DNA from: Malachius bipustulatus
Lineage: Eukaryota > Arthropoda > Insecta > Coleoptera > Melyridae
NCBI GenBank assembly: GCA_910589415.1
Contig: OU342636.1
Location: forward strand, 2,090,437-2,154,436
Length of the DNA stretch: 64,000 nt
Direction of reading: 5' to 3'
Both the position numbers and the translations under genes were made by a program. Under the pieces are notes generated by a model. That model did not search any database. It saw only the letters and a program-made list of their open reading frames with translations, and had not been told where the DNA came from. Each line of letters begins with the position of its first letter. Position 1 is the stretch's first letter. Positions 1 to 10,733 of the stretch are shown here, piece after piece.

Positions 1-1063
1 CAGCCATCTTGTTAAAATTTACTTGAAATTTAGAAAGTTCCTGCGACGCATCACCTATTAGAAGGACGTTTATCTCGATAGCGGTTTATGTTTAGTGTTT
101 CATAATCTTTGGTAGCACATACATAGACCTCGGGATGGCATAACCCCCTCATTCACTTGAAAGAAAACAATTAAAATAATAATTTTACAATTTTTTAAGG
201 TTAATTTTCCTTTTCTTTGATATTTTTTACATAAAACATGTATCCTATTTTATTTCGATAGAGCGAACCGTTATCGAGATAAACGTCCTTCTAATAGGTG
301 ATGCGTCGCAGGAACTTTTCAAATTTCAAGTAAATTTTAACAAGATGGCTGACCTATGACAGTAAATTGAACAGGAAACAAAACAATAACTTAATTAAAT
401 ACACGTCAGTGTCAAAGATTTCATTTCATGCAGATTCTAACTGAATTTAAAATGAGTTACAAAAACGCTGAACGCAGAAAATCAGTTAGAATTGAATCTG
501 CATGAAATGAAATCTTTTGACACTGACGTGTATTTAATTAAGTTATTGTTTTGTTTCCTGCTCAATTTACTGTCATAGGTCAGCCATCTTGTTAAAATTT
601 ACTTGAAATTTGAAAAGTTCCTGCGACGCATCACCTATTAGAAGGACGTTTATCTCGATAACGGTTCGCTCTATCGAAATAAAATAGGATACATTTTTTA
701 TGTAAAAAATATCAAAGAAAAGGAAAATTAACCTTAAAAAATTGTAAAATTATTATTTTAATTGTTTTCTTTCAAGTGAATGAGGGGGTTATGCCATCCC
801 GAGGTCTATGTATGTGCTATCAAAGATTATGAAACACTATTCTAAACAGTACAAAATAATACAAAATAACACCAAAAATTATCAAAATCGGTCAAGAAAT
901 AAAAAAGTTATTGCAAAAAATTGATTTTCAACCCTCAACTTCAACAGCTAATATCTTTGTAGGGGTGTCTCTGAGGAATTAATTTTATAGCTATTTTTTC
1001 ATTTATTTTTACGAAATATACCCAAATCCGGGAGATTGCCCACATGTTATGGGACACCCTGTA
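1..1063. mobile_element. Right part of a palindromic TACAGGGTG-type TIR element; left end outside the window
   Basis: The right terminus reads ACACCCTGTA (ending 1063) and is followed by TA, the target dinucleotide seen at other elements of this type here. The body contains a long palindrome (90-847) followed by about 215 bp of AT-rich sequence. No transposase reading frame is visible. The element interrupts the reverse-transcriptase start of a minus-strand LINE whose frame stops being readable at this junction. Inference: nonautonomous element moved by a mariner-like transposase. Confidence 0.7.
90..847. repeat. Large palindrome, arms about 355 bp with a 37-bp spacer
   Basis: Arms 90-444 and 482-847 are reverse complements with a few mismatches and small indels; the spacer is 445-481. 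A second layer is present: 1-80 is the reverse complement of 272-351 and a direct copy of 581-660, so each arm ends in a shorter inverted module. A transcript across it would fold into a near-perfect hairpin of about 350 base pairs. Confidence 0.85.
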
Positions 1064-1597
1064 TATGTTAAGGGGCGCGTGGTGTAATTGTTTAAATCTT
1101 TTAATAATTCAGCCGTTATTCCATCTTCCCCAGTTGATTTATTTATTTTCAATGTTTTTATTAATTCATTTATCTCGGTTTCGTCCGTTGGTCGTAGATA
1201 TATGGTATTACGAGTAGTTTTATTTAAATGTTCTTATTTATTATCAGTCTTTTTTATTCTCTCCGCTAATCTTTCCCTACTTCAGTAAAGTAATCATTCA
1301 GTTGATTTGCTATCCGTAAATCAACTGAATCTACTTTGTCTACTATATCACCATTTTCTGTATCACAAAAAAGTCTATCTTATCTCTATGTTATTTTTAC
1401 TCTTGCCACATAATAAATTAGTTACCTCCCAGATTTTTTTTGGTGACTTTTTCCTCCCTATCATATTAAGATAGTAATTTCTTTTAGTGATTTTAATAAT
1501 GTTGGTGAGCTGGTTTCTGTATGTTTTATATTTTCTATTTATTTCCGCATCCAAGGGATATTTACGCGATATTTTGTACAATTCGTCTCTCTTTAAT
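1064..1597 (-). pseudogene. LINE-B ORF2, segment between endonuclease and reverse transcriptase
   Basis: Minus-strand reading from 1597 gives a linker rich in Lys, Tyr and Asn (1375-1597, with KRDELYK near the start and YYLNMIG and SPKKIWE further on). After stops and frame changes follows the beginning of a LINE reverse-transcriptase domain (short matches LRPTDETE and INKSTGEDGI near 1090-1190). It is the continuation of the endonuclease-linker piece at 5304-5806, because the protein sense of the two pieces joins across the LINE-A insertion. It is cut at 1063 by the TIR element. Stop codons and shifts show it is dead. Confidence 0.7.
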
Positions 1598-1622
1598 AAC
1601 ATAACATAACATAACATAACAA
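1596..1622. repeat. (ATAAC)n microsatellite, 3' tail of LINE-A
   Basis: About five copies of ATAAC on the plus strand at the 3' end of the minus-strand LINE-A. Short microsatellite tails in place of poly(A) are known for several LINE clades. Confidence 0.85.
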
Positions 1623-1823
1623 CAATCTTTATTTCTGATAGTCGCCACAGTTACAGAAGGTATTTAATCTACATTATAACTACAGCCACTAAATGAACAT
1701 AGTGTCAAAAACAAGCCATTACCCAAGCTCAAAAGACTTTGGTACAATGTTAAATTACTAACTAACATTTACATAATTAATGCTGTTCCCATTTGAACAC
1801 TTATATTAAACATTTTTTTACAT

Positions 1824-1993
1824 TCAAAGTGCATGATCCATGTACTCGCTTAGACTATATGGTTCAATGTCTAAGATGATTTTTCTAATTGTTTTTTTAA
1901 AAATATTTATTGTTGAAACAGATTTTATTTCATCAGGTAGCTTATTGTACAACTTTATACACATGTAGTATGGGCTCCTTTCTGTCAGGCTAA
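1824..1993 (-). pseudogene. LINE-A ORF2 C-terminal end, split off by a MITE
   Basis: Minus-strand frame with SLTERSPYY, KLYNKLPDEIK and FKKTIRKII, the usual short tail of CR1/Jockey-type ORF2 (YNKLP…F…K). It ends with a stop at 1824. If the 149-bp MITE and one TAA copy are disregarded, it is in the same frame as the ORF2 at 2146-4747. The MITE is therefore the only visible break at this end. Confidence 0.75.
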
Positions 1994-2142
1994 CGCCCGT
2001 ATTCACAAACGATAATTTCCTAAATAATTACGTAATCAATTATCCCCATCTCATTCTATTGCAAAAAAACTGCATATCTCCATCTCACTCATTTAAATAA
2101 TTACGTAATTATTTAGGAAATTATCGTTTGTGAATACGGGCA
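1994..2142. mobile_element. 149-bp MITE with GCCCGTATTCAC ends and TAA target duplication
   Basis: Inverted termini GCCCGTATTCACAAACG at both ends, extended inward by a near-palindrome around AAATAATTACGTAATTATTT. TAA at 1991-1993 and 2143-2145 is the likely target duplication, a size and sequence typical of PIF/Harbinger elements. A second copy lies at 24122-24271. Its insertion in the LINE-A ORF2 tail dates it after LINE-A. Confidence 0.8.
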
Positions 2143-4747
2143 TAAGTCTATGAACAGGATAATTGATATCCAAAGTCCTAGTATTGTAACCATGGTTTAT
2201 CGCACTGAATTTGTCTCTATGCTTATACATGAACATTAGGCACTCAAATACATACAATCCATACACAGTCATCATCGCCTCTGTTCTGAACACACCTCTA
2301 CATGTTTGCCTGCCTCCAATATTTTTTATGATTCTTAAGACCCGTTTCTGCAGTATAAATATATTTTTCACATTTGGATTACAGCCCCAGAATATTATTC
2401 CGTACCTTATTAGTGCCTCAAAGTTGGCGAAATACATTATCTTCATTGACTTTTCATTTAGATACTTAGTGGTTGTGCGTATTGCGTAACATATCTTTGA
2501 CAACTTAACACGTAACATATTAACTTGCTCAGACCAGTCTAGAAACTCATCAATGATCAGCCCTAAGAACTTCAAATGTCCACTTACTTGCATATTAATG
2601 TTCTGAATCAAAATATTATTTGGAATATCTGCTTTACTTTGTTTTGTATGGAATATCATAATGTTTGTCTTTTCCTTATTCAGTATAAGCTTATTTCTAT
2701 CAAACCACTCGCCCGTTTCCAAAAACATCTTTTCACACCTGATAATAGCCCCCTGAACGGTCTTCGCCCCTGTCAACATGTTTGTATCATCCGCATACCC
2801 GGTAATCTGACAGTGACCATCAGATAATGTGTATAGGTCATTGATATAAATCAGGAAAAGAACAGGTCCAGTGATACTACCCTGCGGTACTCCCATCCTG
2901 TTAGTCGCAATACTGGACCTGAACATCTCACCCTCTCTGTCTATTGTTACCATTTGTTTTCTGTCAGAGAGATATGACTCAAACCACTTGACAGCATTTC
3001 CCCTTATGCCATATCTCTCTAACTTTACAATCAACAAATCATGATCGATGCATTCATAGGCCTTTGATAAGTCGAGAAACACACTCATACAGAGGTCATT
3101 ACTTTCTATATAGTCTACTATAACCTGTGTGAATTGGTATATGGCGGTATCTATTGATTTCCCTTTCAAATAAGCATGTTGTTGTGAGCTGAACAGTTTA
3201 CATGTGTTCATGAAATTAATTACTCTATTGCACATTGCCTTTTCAAAAATCTTTGAGAAACCCGACAGTAGACTGATTGGCCTGTAATTTTGAATTAGTT
3301 TAGGATCCCCTTTTTTATATAGAGGCTTTATAACTGATAATTTAAGTTGATTTGGGAAGATACCATAGCGTAAGGAGTTATTCACTATGTAGCAGAGTAC
3401 TTCCTTGATCTCATCAATGCATATTTTTATTATACTTGTTGGAATCTCGTCATACCCACTGCTACGCTTATTCTTTAACTTGGCCGTGATATCTCTTATT
3501 TCCTCGGATGTAACTGGTCTTAAGAACATTGACTGGTTGTTGTTTTCTATATCACATTCATATGGTAAATTTTGTATGTTCTGTAGTAATTCAGGTACAA
3601 TGTTTAATAAATAAGTATTGTAATTTTCTGCTATAGTGACATAATCTCCCTCTAACTGACAATGTGTGTTTTGTTTTTTCTTAGCTGTTACCTCGTTACA
3701 AATTTCCCACATACATTTATTCTTATTATCAGAATCGTTAATTCTTTTCTCATAGTAATGGTACTTTGCCTGTCTTAGTGACAAGTCATACTCCTTTTTA
3801 ACTAGATTATATTGAGTCTTATATTTTATATCTTTCCTTGAGAGCACCAATAAAGTATTCAGCCTCTCTTTACACTTTACAACTTTATCATCATTATAAT
3901 AACTTCGTTTGGAGTTACCGCTCTGTCTTGGTTTTATCTGTTTGACAGGAAAGCTCTCATGAAAAACTCTTAAAAAATTATCTAAAAATACATTCCATTG
4001 CGTGTCTACGTTTTTTCTATTTAAATTATACACCTCATTCCAATCTTGTTCACTTAGTCTTGTTACGAACTGCTGTTTACTTTCTACTTTAAATAATCTT
4101 CTATATATTTTCTTTTTTGATGTGCCAGACTCAATATTAAATACAACTTTTTGAGCAGTGTGGTCAGATACGAAAGTATTTAAGACGTATGATTTGCTCT
4201 CACCTTGAAGATTTGTCAAAATATTGTCTATACAACTTTTTGAACTAGGTGTAATACGTGTATACTCTTTGATTGTTGCATGTATATTAAAGGAATCAAT
4301 CAATGATAGAAAAGTGTCTCTGTTATTATTAGGGTCCCTCAATTCTATGTTGAAATCTCCAGCGACAAAGACCAGCTTACCCACTTCAAATATCCTCAAT
4401 AAAATATCTTCAAACTTTTCTAAGAACACTTTTATCTTTGCACCTGATGGTCTATATATTGCTACCACCACTATATTATTTCCATTCATGACTATTTCTG
4501 CAGCTGCACATTCGATTTCCTTGATAACAGACATCCTGCACACATGATCCAGGCTTCTGCATACTAGTCCCTCTCTGACGAATATGGCTGCACCACCATG
4601 TTGTCCCTCCTGCCTGCAAAACGCTGATACCAACTTGAAGTTTAGAATACCTGTTGCACTCAATTGCGAGTCTGATTGCCAGTGCTCTGTTATGCACAGA
4701 ATCATACATTCGTCGTTTTCTTCCATCATTAACTCTATCTGCTCCAC
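2093..4747 (-). CDS. LINE-A ORF2: endonuclease and reverse transcriptase
   Basis: An open frame of about 885 codons. The N-terminal third is an apurinic-type endonuclease: ITEHW with the metal-binding Glu near residue 21, VAIYRP, AGDFNIEL, and SDH near residue 195. The reverse transcriptase follows, with YRPISLLSGFSKIFEK, FLDLSKAYECIDH, MGVPQGSITGP and the catalytic box GYADD; a thumb region closes the frame. Such proteins nick target DNA and copy the element RNA at the nick. The last 16 residues come from the MITE at 1994-2142; the true C-terminus is at 1824-1993. Otherwise there is no stop, so the copy is fairly young. The upstream frame is open to about 4815, so the start is not fixed. Confidence 0.9.
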   Translation of the reverse strand: MEQIELMMEENDECMILCITEHWQSDSQLSATGILNFKLVSAFCRQEGQHGGAAIFVREGLVCRSLDHVCRMSVIKEIECAAAEIVMNGNNIVVVAIYRPSGAKIKVFLEKFEDILLRIFEVGKLVFVAGDFNIELRDPNNNRDTFLSLIDSFNIHATIKEYTRITPSSKSCIDNILTNLQGESKSYVLNTFVSDHTAQKVVFNIESGTSKKKIYRRLFKVESKQQFVTRLSEQDWNEVYNLNRKNVDTQWNVFLDNFLRVFHESFPVKQIKPRQSGNSKRSYYNDDKVVKCKERLNTLLVLSRKDIKYKTQYNLVKKEYDLSLRQAKYHYYEKRINDSDNKNKCMWEICNEVTAKKKQNTHCQLEGDYVTIAENYNTYLLNIVPELLQNIQNLPYECDIENNNQSMFLRPVTSEEIRDITAKLKNKRSSGYDEIPTSIIKICIDEIKEVLCYIVNNSLRYGIFPNQLKLSVIKPLYKKGDPKLIQNYRPISLLSGFSKIFEKAMCNRVINFMNTCKLFSSQQHAYLKGKSIDTAIYQFTQVIVDYIESNDLCMSVFLDLSKAYECIDHDLLIVKLERYGIRGNAVKWFESYLSDRKQMVTIDREGEMFRSSIATNRMGVPQGSITGPVLFLIYINDLYTLSDGHCQITGYADDTNMLTGAKTVQGAIIRCEKMFLETGEWFDRNKLILNKEKTNIMIFHTKQSKADIPNNILIQNINMQVSGHLKFLGLIIDEFLDWSEQVNMLRVKLSKICYAIRTTTKYLNEKSMKIMYFANFEALIRYGIIFWGCNPNVKNIFILQKRVLRIIKNIGGRQTCRGVFRTEAMMTVYGLYVFECLMFMYKHRDKFSAINHGYNTRTLDINYPVHRLMPVFTNDNFLNNYVII

Positions 4748-4821
4748 ACCATTTCCAAGGCATTGAACATTTTGATGTACTATACTACATAACTTTACTT
4801 TACTTGTGATTGAATTTGTGT

Positions 4822-5267
4822 TTATCCTAAAAAAGGATCAGTAGCATCATTTTCATATCTATCTTGTAATTTGAAGTCGTAACGTTTGTATCCAACTCCT
4901 CTCGGCCAAAAATCTGGTTTGTATAACTCATCCTTATATATAAAGTCAGCTGCTACCAAAAAACATTTGCTTTTGCTTTTCCTTTGCAAGTCTCTTACTA
5001 TTAACTCATCTTCTTTGTCTATTTTTAGTCAATCTCTAGGTTTGCAATTCTTTGTGATGGATAGTCTGTGGATTCTTGTTGTTCACAACATATTATCAAG
5101 TTTTCTTTAACATCCACATATTGGATTGATTTTAATCTTTGTCCACATGATTGGTGGAATACACTATCACATTTACTACACTTCAAACACTTCAAACCGG
5201 TAACATCCACCTTCTTACTACAATATTTGCAGCAGTGCACTAAGCTGGATGTTTCACTTCCGGCCAT
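4822..5267 (-). pseudogene. LINE-A ORF1 with PHD-type zinc finger, internally damaged
   Basis: The first 80 residues (5267-5028) hold a Cys/His-rich finger (CKYC, CLKCSKC, FHQSC, then ICC), the spacing of a PHD finger. In LINEs such a finger is found in ORF1 of CR1-like elements. The frame then stops, and a different frame carries the ORF1 tail (RDLQRKSKSK … DFWPRG) to a stop at 4822. The total is far shorter than the usual ORF1, so an internal deletion is likely. Confidence 0.6.
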
Positions 5268-5303
5268 CTTGAAAATGTAATATGAAAATAGTATCTATGA
5301 AAA

Positions 5304-5806
5304 TAATATACTTTTGACAATACCATTTGTAATCCATTCTTTTCTTTTCCTGTATTTATTTTTTATGGTGTGATAAGTTTTACTGTTTTCAATATAATAA
5401 TTATGAAGGATTTCATTGAACATATTCGCGACCACTTGTGGCTGTACTTGCTTCAGTACTCTTTCCCATGTTTCGCCTTGTATGAGTAATTTCAGTTTTC
5501 CCGTGTTTACATGTCCTATTTTTTTGTATTCATTGGGTTTTTTGTCGACACTAATATTTGGGTAAGATACGGATGATTACACCGGAAAATGATCGGTTAT
5601 GTTCGTTTGTATTACAAAAGAATCATTGAAGTCATAATTTGTTCCCTCTTTTTTTATAAATATATGATCCACACAAGATCCTGACCCACTTCCCAGTCTA
5701 GTCACTTTATTAATTAATGAAATAAAGCCCGCTTCATATAGATTATCTAAATATTCCTGTGACTCATTATCTGTTATTAAAATGTCAATATTTATATATC
5801 CCACTA
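5304..5806 (-). pseudogene. LINE-B ORF2, endonuclease C-terminal half and linker
   Basis: Reading 5806 to 5577 gives the second half of an AP-type endonuclease: GYINIDIL (usual motif GDxNID, here with Tyr in place of the catalytic Asp), SCVDHIFI, and ITDHFPV (the usual SDH/TDH box). After one stop the linker continues to about 5304 (KKPNEYKKIGHVN, KNKYRKRKEW). It joins the piece at 8764-8865 upstream and the piece at 1064-1597 downstream. Confidence 0.7.
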
Positions 5807-5955
5807 TACAGGGTGATCCCGAAATGGCGGACACGGACAGCACCACAACATCCATTGTGGATTAAAGATTCTAAGTTGATACACATACTTTTTTCTCCAG
5901 TATGGCTCACTTAACAAGATATGACCACTTTTGTGGAAAATAAAGTCACAACACT

Positions 5956-8287
5956 TTTTTTATTGAAAATGCACATGCACTGCAGGGAAATCCCTATGAC
6001 GCTCTGGGAGCGGTGCATGAGCGGAGATATTGATTCACGTTGGCCTTGAATCTCTGTAAGTTGTATACTTTGGGAAACACGCCCTTTGGAATGCTATTCC
6101 AAAGTGATGCGGTTCTGTACATAAAAGAAGTCTGAAATAGGGTGGTACGAGGTGTAACGAGCTGAACCTGATACGGATGAGCTTCTGCTGCTTGACGTGT
6201 ATATCTGCCCGGTCTTGTTCTTGGTGGGATCAATCGGGCCACGTCTTTTGAACACCTTCCATTAAAATATCTGTAAAACAGACTCAGGTCAGCTACTCTT
6301 CTTCGATGTTCGAGAGTGTCTAAATTTTTTGTCAAATCTGGGTCCCCAATCAAGCGGATGGCTCTTTTCTGAATAGAGTCGAGTAGTCTCAGCGTATGTT
6401 TGGGAGCTGAGCTCCAAACATGTGAGCAGTACTCCAAGGATGGTCGGATTTGAGCCTTGTATAAGAGGAGAAGCTGTTGTGGTGTATAAAATTTCTTCGT
6501 GCGGAAGAGCAGTGTTCCAAGTTTTTGAGAAGCACTCTTCGCCAGACCAGCAACATGATCATGCCAAGACATGTTCGCTCCGAGGCTCACTCCAAGTAAA
6601 CGAAGAGATGACGCTGGGGTAAGACAGTGTCCCGCCATCATCATATCTGGCTCCAAAACGTTGGTCTTTTTGGAGAAGATGACTGCTTGGGTTTTTCCAG
6701 CATTGAATTGGACTTGGTTTCTATCGCCCCAAGTTAGAATGTCTTGCAAGTCATTGTTAAGTATGGCTACTTCTTTCTCCCTGCGAGTCTGTGCGTCGAT
6801 GGCAGATGTTCGCGCATCTAACGTATAAGAAGATATGAGGGTACTGTCGTCGGCAAAACTGTATATTGGATTTTTTTGTTGTTTCAAGCAAGTCGTTTAT
6901 AAAGATTAGAAAGAGAGTCGGAGATAAAATGGATCCCTGAGGCACACCGGCATTGATGGAAAAGGTCTCAGAAAGAACTCCATCGACTGCCACCTGTAAT
7001 GAACGATCTCCGAGATAACTCGCAAGTCACAAGCAGAATTTCTCGGGCATGCCATAGGCCTTCAGTTTTTCCAACAGTCCACCATGCCAAACACGGTCGA
7101 AAGCTCTAGAAATATCAAGCGCAACCCCTCGAGACTCCCCATGGTGCTCGATTGCGCCGTTCCACAGCTCGGTGACGTAAGTGAGGAGGTCACCAGTTGA
7201 CCTCTGTTTACGGAATCCGTATTGGCGGTCGCTGATTATGTTAGCCCCTTCCAAGTATTTTAAAAGATGTTGGTTAATAGCTTTCTCCATAATCTTGGAT
7301 ATTACTGAAAGCAGTGCCACTGGTCGATAGTTACTTGGTATAGTCTTTTTGCCTTTCTTGGGAATAGGTTGGATCCGTGCACATTTCCAACAAGAAGGAA
7401 ATATTCCCTTTTTATACGACAAGTTGAAAAATCGGCAGAAAACAGATGACAGCTTAGTGGCGCATTTTTTTAGTACGATAACAGGTACGTCATCGGGCCC
7501 AGAAGCTTTGTTTGGGTCTAAGGCTAACATAATGCTCTTTATGACCCGCTGTCGGAAAACAATGTCTGACATTTTGGTCTCCACGGAAGGGATCATTGGC
7601 GGAGTTCTTCCATGAAAGTCGACGGAAGAGTATGAAGAAAACACTCCCGCCAACAAGTTCGCCTTCTCAGTGGCCATGGATGCGATAGTCCCATCTGTCC
7701 GTGTAAGTGGTGGAATCGTTGATCTGGTGAAGTTCTGGCTGACTGCCTTAGTTACAGACCAAAAAGATTTCGAACCGTTAGGGCAGGAGAGAAGTTTGTT
7801 CCTAATTCTTTGGTTGTGAGTTTCCTTGGTTTGATCTATTATTTCTTTGCATCTGTTTCGAGCAAGGATGAAATTGTGGTGGTTTATGCCGTCGGGGCTC
7901 TCTCGCCATTGGCGAAAAGCCAGTTGTTTGGAGGCGACAGCTTCCTTGCATCTTTTGTTGAACCAAGGTTTGCTGTTTGAGGGCTGTTTTTTTGAAAAGG
8001 GAATGTAGGCTTCCATGCCTGTTAGGATGACTTGAGCAACTTCCCTAGCACAAACAGATGGATCATTAGAGCCGAAACAAACACTCCTCCATGGAAAATC
8101 TCGATAATATTCCCTGAGTTCTTCCCATTTAGCAGATCTGTAGTGCCAGACTACACGAGGTTTACTTGCTTCTTTAACACTAGTAATTGGTAGGACACAA
8201 GATGTTGAGACGAGTTTATGATCTGAGGAACCTAGTGGGGCTTTCACCGTGATAGTATACATTTGAGGGTTCGTGGTCAAAAACAGA
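5956..8287 (-). mobile_element. LINE-C copy 1, 5'-truncated non-LTR retrotransposon
   Basis: ACAACACT at 5948-5955 and 8288-8295 is an 8-bp target duplication. The 3' end is a short A-run at about 5956-5962. The endonuclease is missing except for its last residues (GSSDHKLVS near 8220), as expected from incomplete reverse transcription. A second, shorter copy at 51707-52576 is almost identical over the shared 3' part, so this family was active recently. Confidence 0.85.
5994..8287 (-). pseudogene. LINE-C ORF2, reverse transcriptase with one stop and one frameshift
   Basis: From 8287 downward: linker (PWFNKRCKEAVASKQ), then reverse transcriptase with NYRPVALLSVISKIMEK, ALDISRAFDRVWH, GVPQGSILSPTLF and SFADDST, then the C-terminal region (HTLRLLDSIQKRAIRLIG, FYRYFNG, RTASLWNS). 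The frame has a TGA at 7027 just after the palm Asp region and a frame change near 6880, immediately before the ADD box. All diagnostic motifs survive, so decay is slight. Clade not resolved; the C-terminus looks like the Jockey superfamily. Confidence 0.85.
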
Positions 8288-8763
8288 ACAACACTGCACT
8301 GAATACCCTTCTTCAGTGAGAAAAATAATGTGTAGGTCCACAATACCCAGATAGATGTTACCATGGAAACATATGAAATGAAAACACAGCAAAGCTTAAA
8401 ACAATAATCGTTGCGCGGATACATATTCGATAAGATTATTCAAAATCTCTAATTCGAACAACGATACCACATTGAAAATTTTTGTTGAACTCAGGGAATA
8501 GGTAAACTTTAAATGCCTGTAATTCCGTTCCCGATAATAAAAATATTAAATAACAAACACTATCGTAATAGTTATGTCAAATCATGTGTTTTGCCAGTGG
8601 AGGAATTTGACCGCCATTTTGATTTAAATTTTAAAAAAAGGACACCTAAGTATATCTCGGTAACGAAGCCTAGGAAACTATTTTTGTTTCAAATTTACAG
8701 TCTTTCTGAACATCCTCTACAACACCCTGTATACCGTGTCCGCCATTTGGGGATCACCCTGTA

Positions 8764-8865
8764 TAGTAGTCATCTATTACTAGATTTCCTCTATTTTTTA
8801 AAACGTTTTTTAAATAATTTTTCATTTCGATATTAAAATCCTTGACATCTGTTGACGGGGATCTA
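8764..8865 (-). pseudogene. LINE-B ORF2, short middle piece of the endonuclease
   Basis: Reading the minus strand gives YRSPSTDVKDFN, the YRxP box that follows the central strand of AP-type endonucleases, and then an Asn/Lys-rich stretch to NLVIDDY. It is stranded between two TIR elements (8866-14215 and 5807-8763) and bridges the endonuclease pieces on either side. Confidence 0.65.
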
Positions 8866-9243
8866 TACAGGGTAAGTCATTGATATGGAAAAGCTCGATT
8901 GCACCTACACCATTAAAGATATCGAAATGAACCAAAAAGTGCTGTAAATGGGAGGGTAAAGTGTAGTTTGTAAAATTATTTTCAGATACACAGGATGGCC
9001 CAATATCGCTGTACGCCATACAACTTCGTAATTTTAAATAGGACACCCTCTATATTATTACATCTTCAGATTATTTGAACAGTATTCATTTGACTTTCGA
9101 CCTGTAAACATCGTATCGATTCCGGTGAAAGTGAAGTGTTGATAAGTGTGGCCGCAAGGCCGAGTGTTCTTTATTTTGTTATAATCTAATCGCAACGATT
9201 AGACGCACTGCAGCGGTATAAAACAATCTTTTAAATATTCGAA

Positions 9244-10733
9244 ATGAACGGAATTCCGCACAATAATAGCCATGTTACAAATCCAGAAAATAATAATTAT
9301 AATGGGCAATTACTATCACCCATGCAATATCAGCAACAACCTCAGTATCAACAGCAATGCCAGTCATCACTCTCAAACCTACATTCCCAGCAATACCCAA
9401 TTCAATTTATACAAAATTCACTAAGCACCCAACCACCTGACCATCATGAACCCACAAATCAGTCATTCTCAAACTCTCAACAAAACTTCAACATGCCCTC
9501 CACAGCCCCTAATACCCAAAACCAAGCCCTAAGCTCCCTAGCCCTTCAACTACTACCAAACGATGAATCCTCTATGGAATCCAGCGACACAGAAAAAGAA
9601 ACTCATACTTGGCAAACAGTAAAACCTTCAAAAAAAGGAAAAGGAATCCAAGATCTCCAACAAATGACACAACCAACCAACAGGTGAGCACCAGCAATAA
9701 ATTCAGTACTCTACAAAATGAAAACGACGTGAGCATTAGCAACAACAATATAAACGATAAAACACCTAAAATCCCAAAGCCTCCACCTATTTTTATACAC
9801 GGTGTCACTGACTACAATAAAATGATTGAAAATCTAACAGAAGTTACAGAAACGGAAACTTTCCAGTGCACAGCACTACAAAACAACGTAATAAAACTAA
9901 ACACTCAAAACCCAGAAACTTACAGAAAACTTATAAGACACCTAAATAGTGACAAAATAATCCATCACACGTACCAAATGAAGCAGGACAGAGCATATAG
10001 AATCGTGATTCGCAACATACATTATTCAGTACCAAATGAAGTAATCATCGACGAACTAAAAAAACAGGGGCACATAGTTCGTAATATACTAAACATAAGG
10101 CACAGAGTAACCAAAGAACCTCTAATGATGTTTTACGTAGATCTTGAACCAAAAGAAAATAATAAACAAGTATATGACATACAGTATCTTGATAACATGA
10201 GAATAGTTGTAGAACCACCCCACAAAAAGAAAAATATAATTCAATGCACCAGATGTCAACTTTATGGGCACTCTAAAACATACTGCACCAGACCTTACCT
10301 ATGCGTCAAATGTGGTGATAATCATAACTCAGCTGATTGCAAAAAGCCCAAAAATACAGCCGCCAAATGTGCCCTTTGCAATGGAGACCACACTGCAAAC
10401 TATAAAGGATGCATGGTATATAAGGACTTGCTCAACGCTAGAAACAAATCAAGAGAACACACACCGAACATCCCAAAAAAAAACTCAACCAATACAAAGC
10501 CAAAGCATAATACAGAACAATCCGCATACGGAAGTGCCACGTCACACATCCTATGCCCAAGTAGTAAATGGTATAAATGCAACTCTGGCACAACAAGTGC
10601 AAACTTCAGATTTAGGTACTCAAATGAATGCTTTCCTCAATTAATTCAAAGCAATGTTCTCACAACTCATAAATCAAAACAGCATGATTCTGAGCATGCT
10701 CTCTGCATTAATTAATAAACAATGCCAGTAATG
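9244..10733 (+). pseudogene. Jockey-like ORF1, nucleic-acid-binding protein with zinc knuckles
   Basis: The start at 9244 (ATG) opens a Gln/Asn/Pro-rich N-terminus. The frame shifts near 9620-9660 within an A-run. The middle part resembles the PRE_C2HC domain (IVIRNIHYSVPNEVI, FYVDLEP) and is followed by three CCHC knuckles: CTRCQLYGHSKTYC, CVKCGDNHNSADC and CALCNGDHTANYKGC. Another shift near 10520 leads to SYAQVVNG and a helical tail interrupted by a TAA at 10642. The last stop is near 10731. ORF1 binds the element RNA. The lesions look recent. Confidence 0.85.

Larger units (their letters stand above)
1598..5303 (-). mobile_element. LINE-A, CR1/Jockey-superfamily non-LTR retrotransposon
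   Basis: Minus-strand LINE with a PHD-type finger in ORF1, an endonuclease plus reverse-transcriptase ORF2, and a 3' tail made of a five-base repeat (TTATG on the minus strand, 1596-1622) instead of poly(A). It lies inside LINE-B. TAAT at 1594-1597 and 5304-5307 could be a short target-site duplication. The 5' leader before ORF1 is only about 35 bp. ORF1 has a frame change that looks like an internal deletion, and the ORF2 tail is split by a MITE at 1994-2142. The PHD finger in ORF1 recalls CR1-like elements; the clade is not proven here. Confidence 0.8.
5807..8763. mobile_element. TIR element (TACAGGGTGATCCC ends), copy 1, carrying LINE-C
   Basis: Ends TACAGGGTGATCCC at 5807 and its inverse ending 8763, flanked by TA (5805-5806, 8764-8765). 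The terminal repeat extends through AAATGGCGGACACGG. Without the LINE-C insertion (5956-8287) the element is about 625 bp with no coding potential. A second copy starts at 54656 with the same internal sequence. It lies in the LINE-B endonuclease region. Confidence 0.85.

Noticed and set aside
2211..2827. Plus-strand frames opposite LINE-A ORF2
   Set aside because: Antisense shadows of a long, motif-rich reverse-transcriptase frame.
6422..6828. Plus-strand frames opposite LINE-C (and the same frames at 52179-52678)
   Set aside because: They recur only because the LINE-C copies recur; the sense strand carries all reverse-transcriptase motifs.
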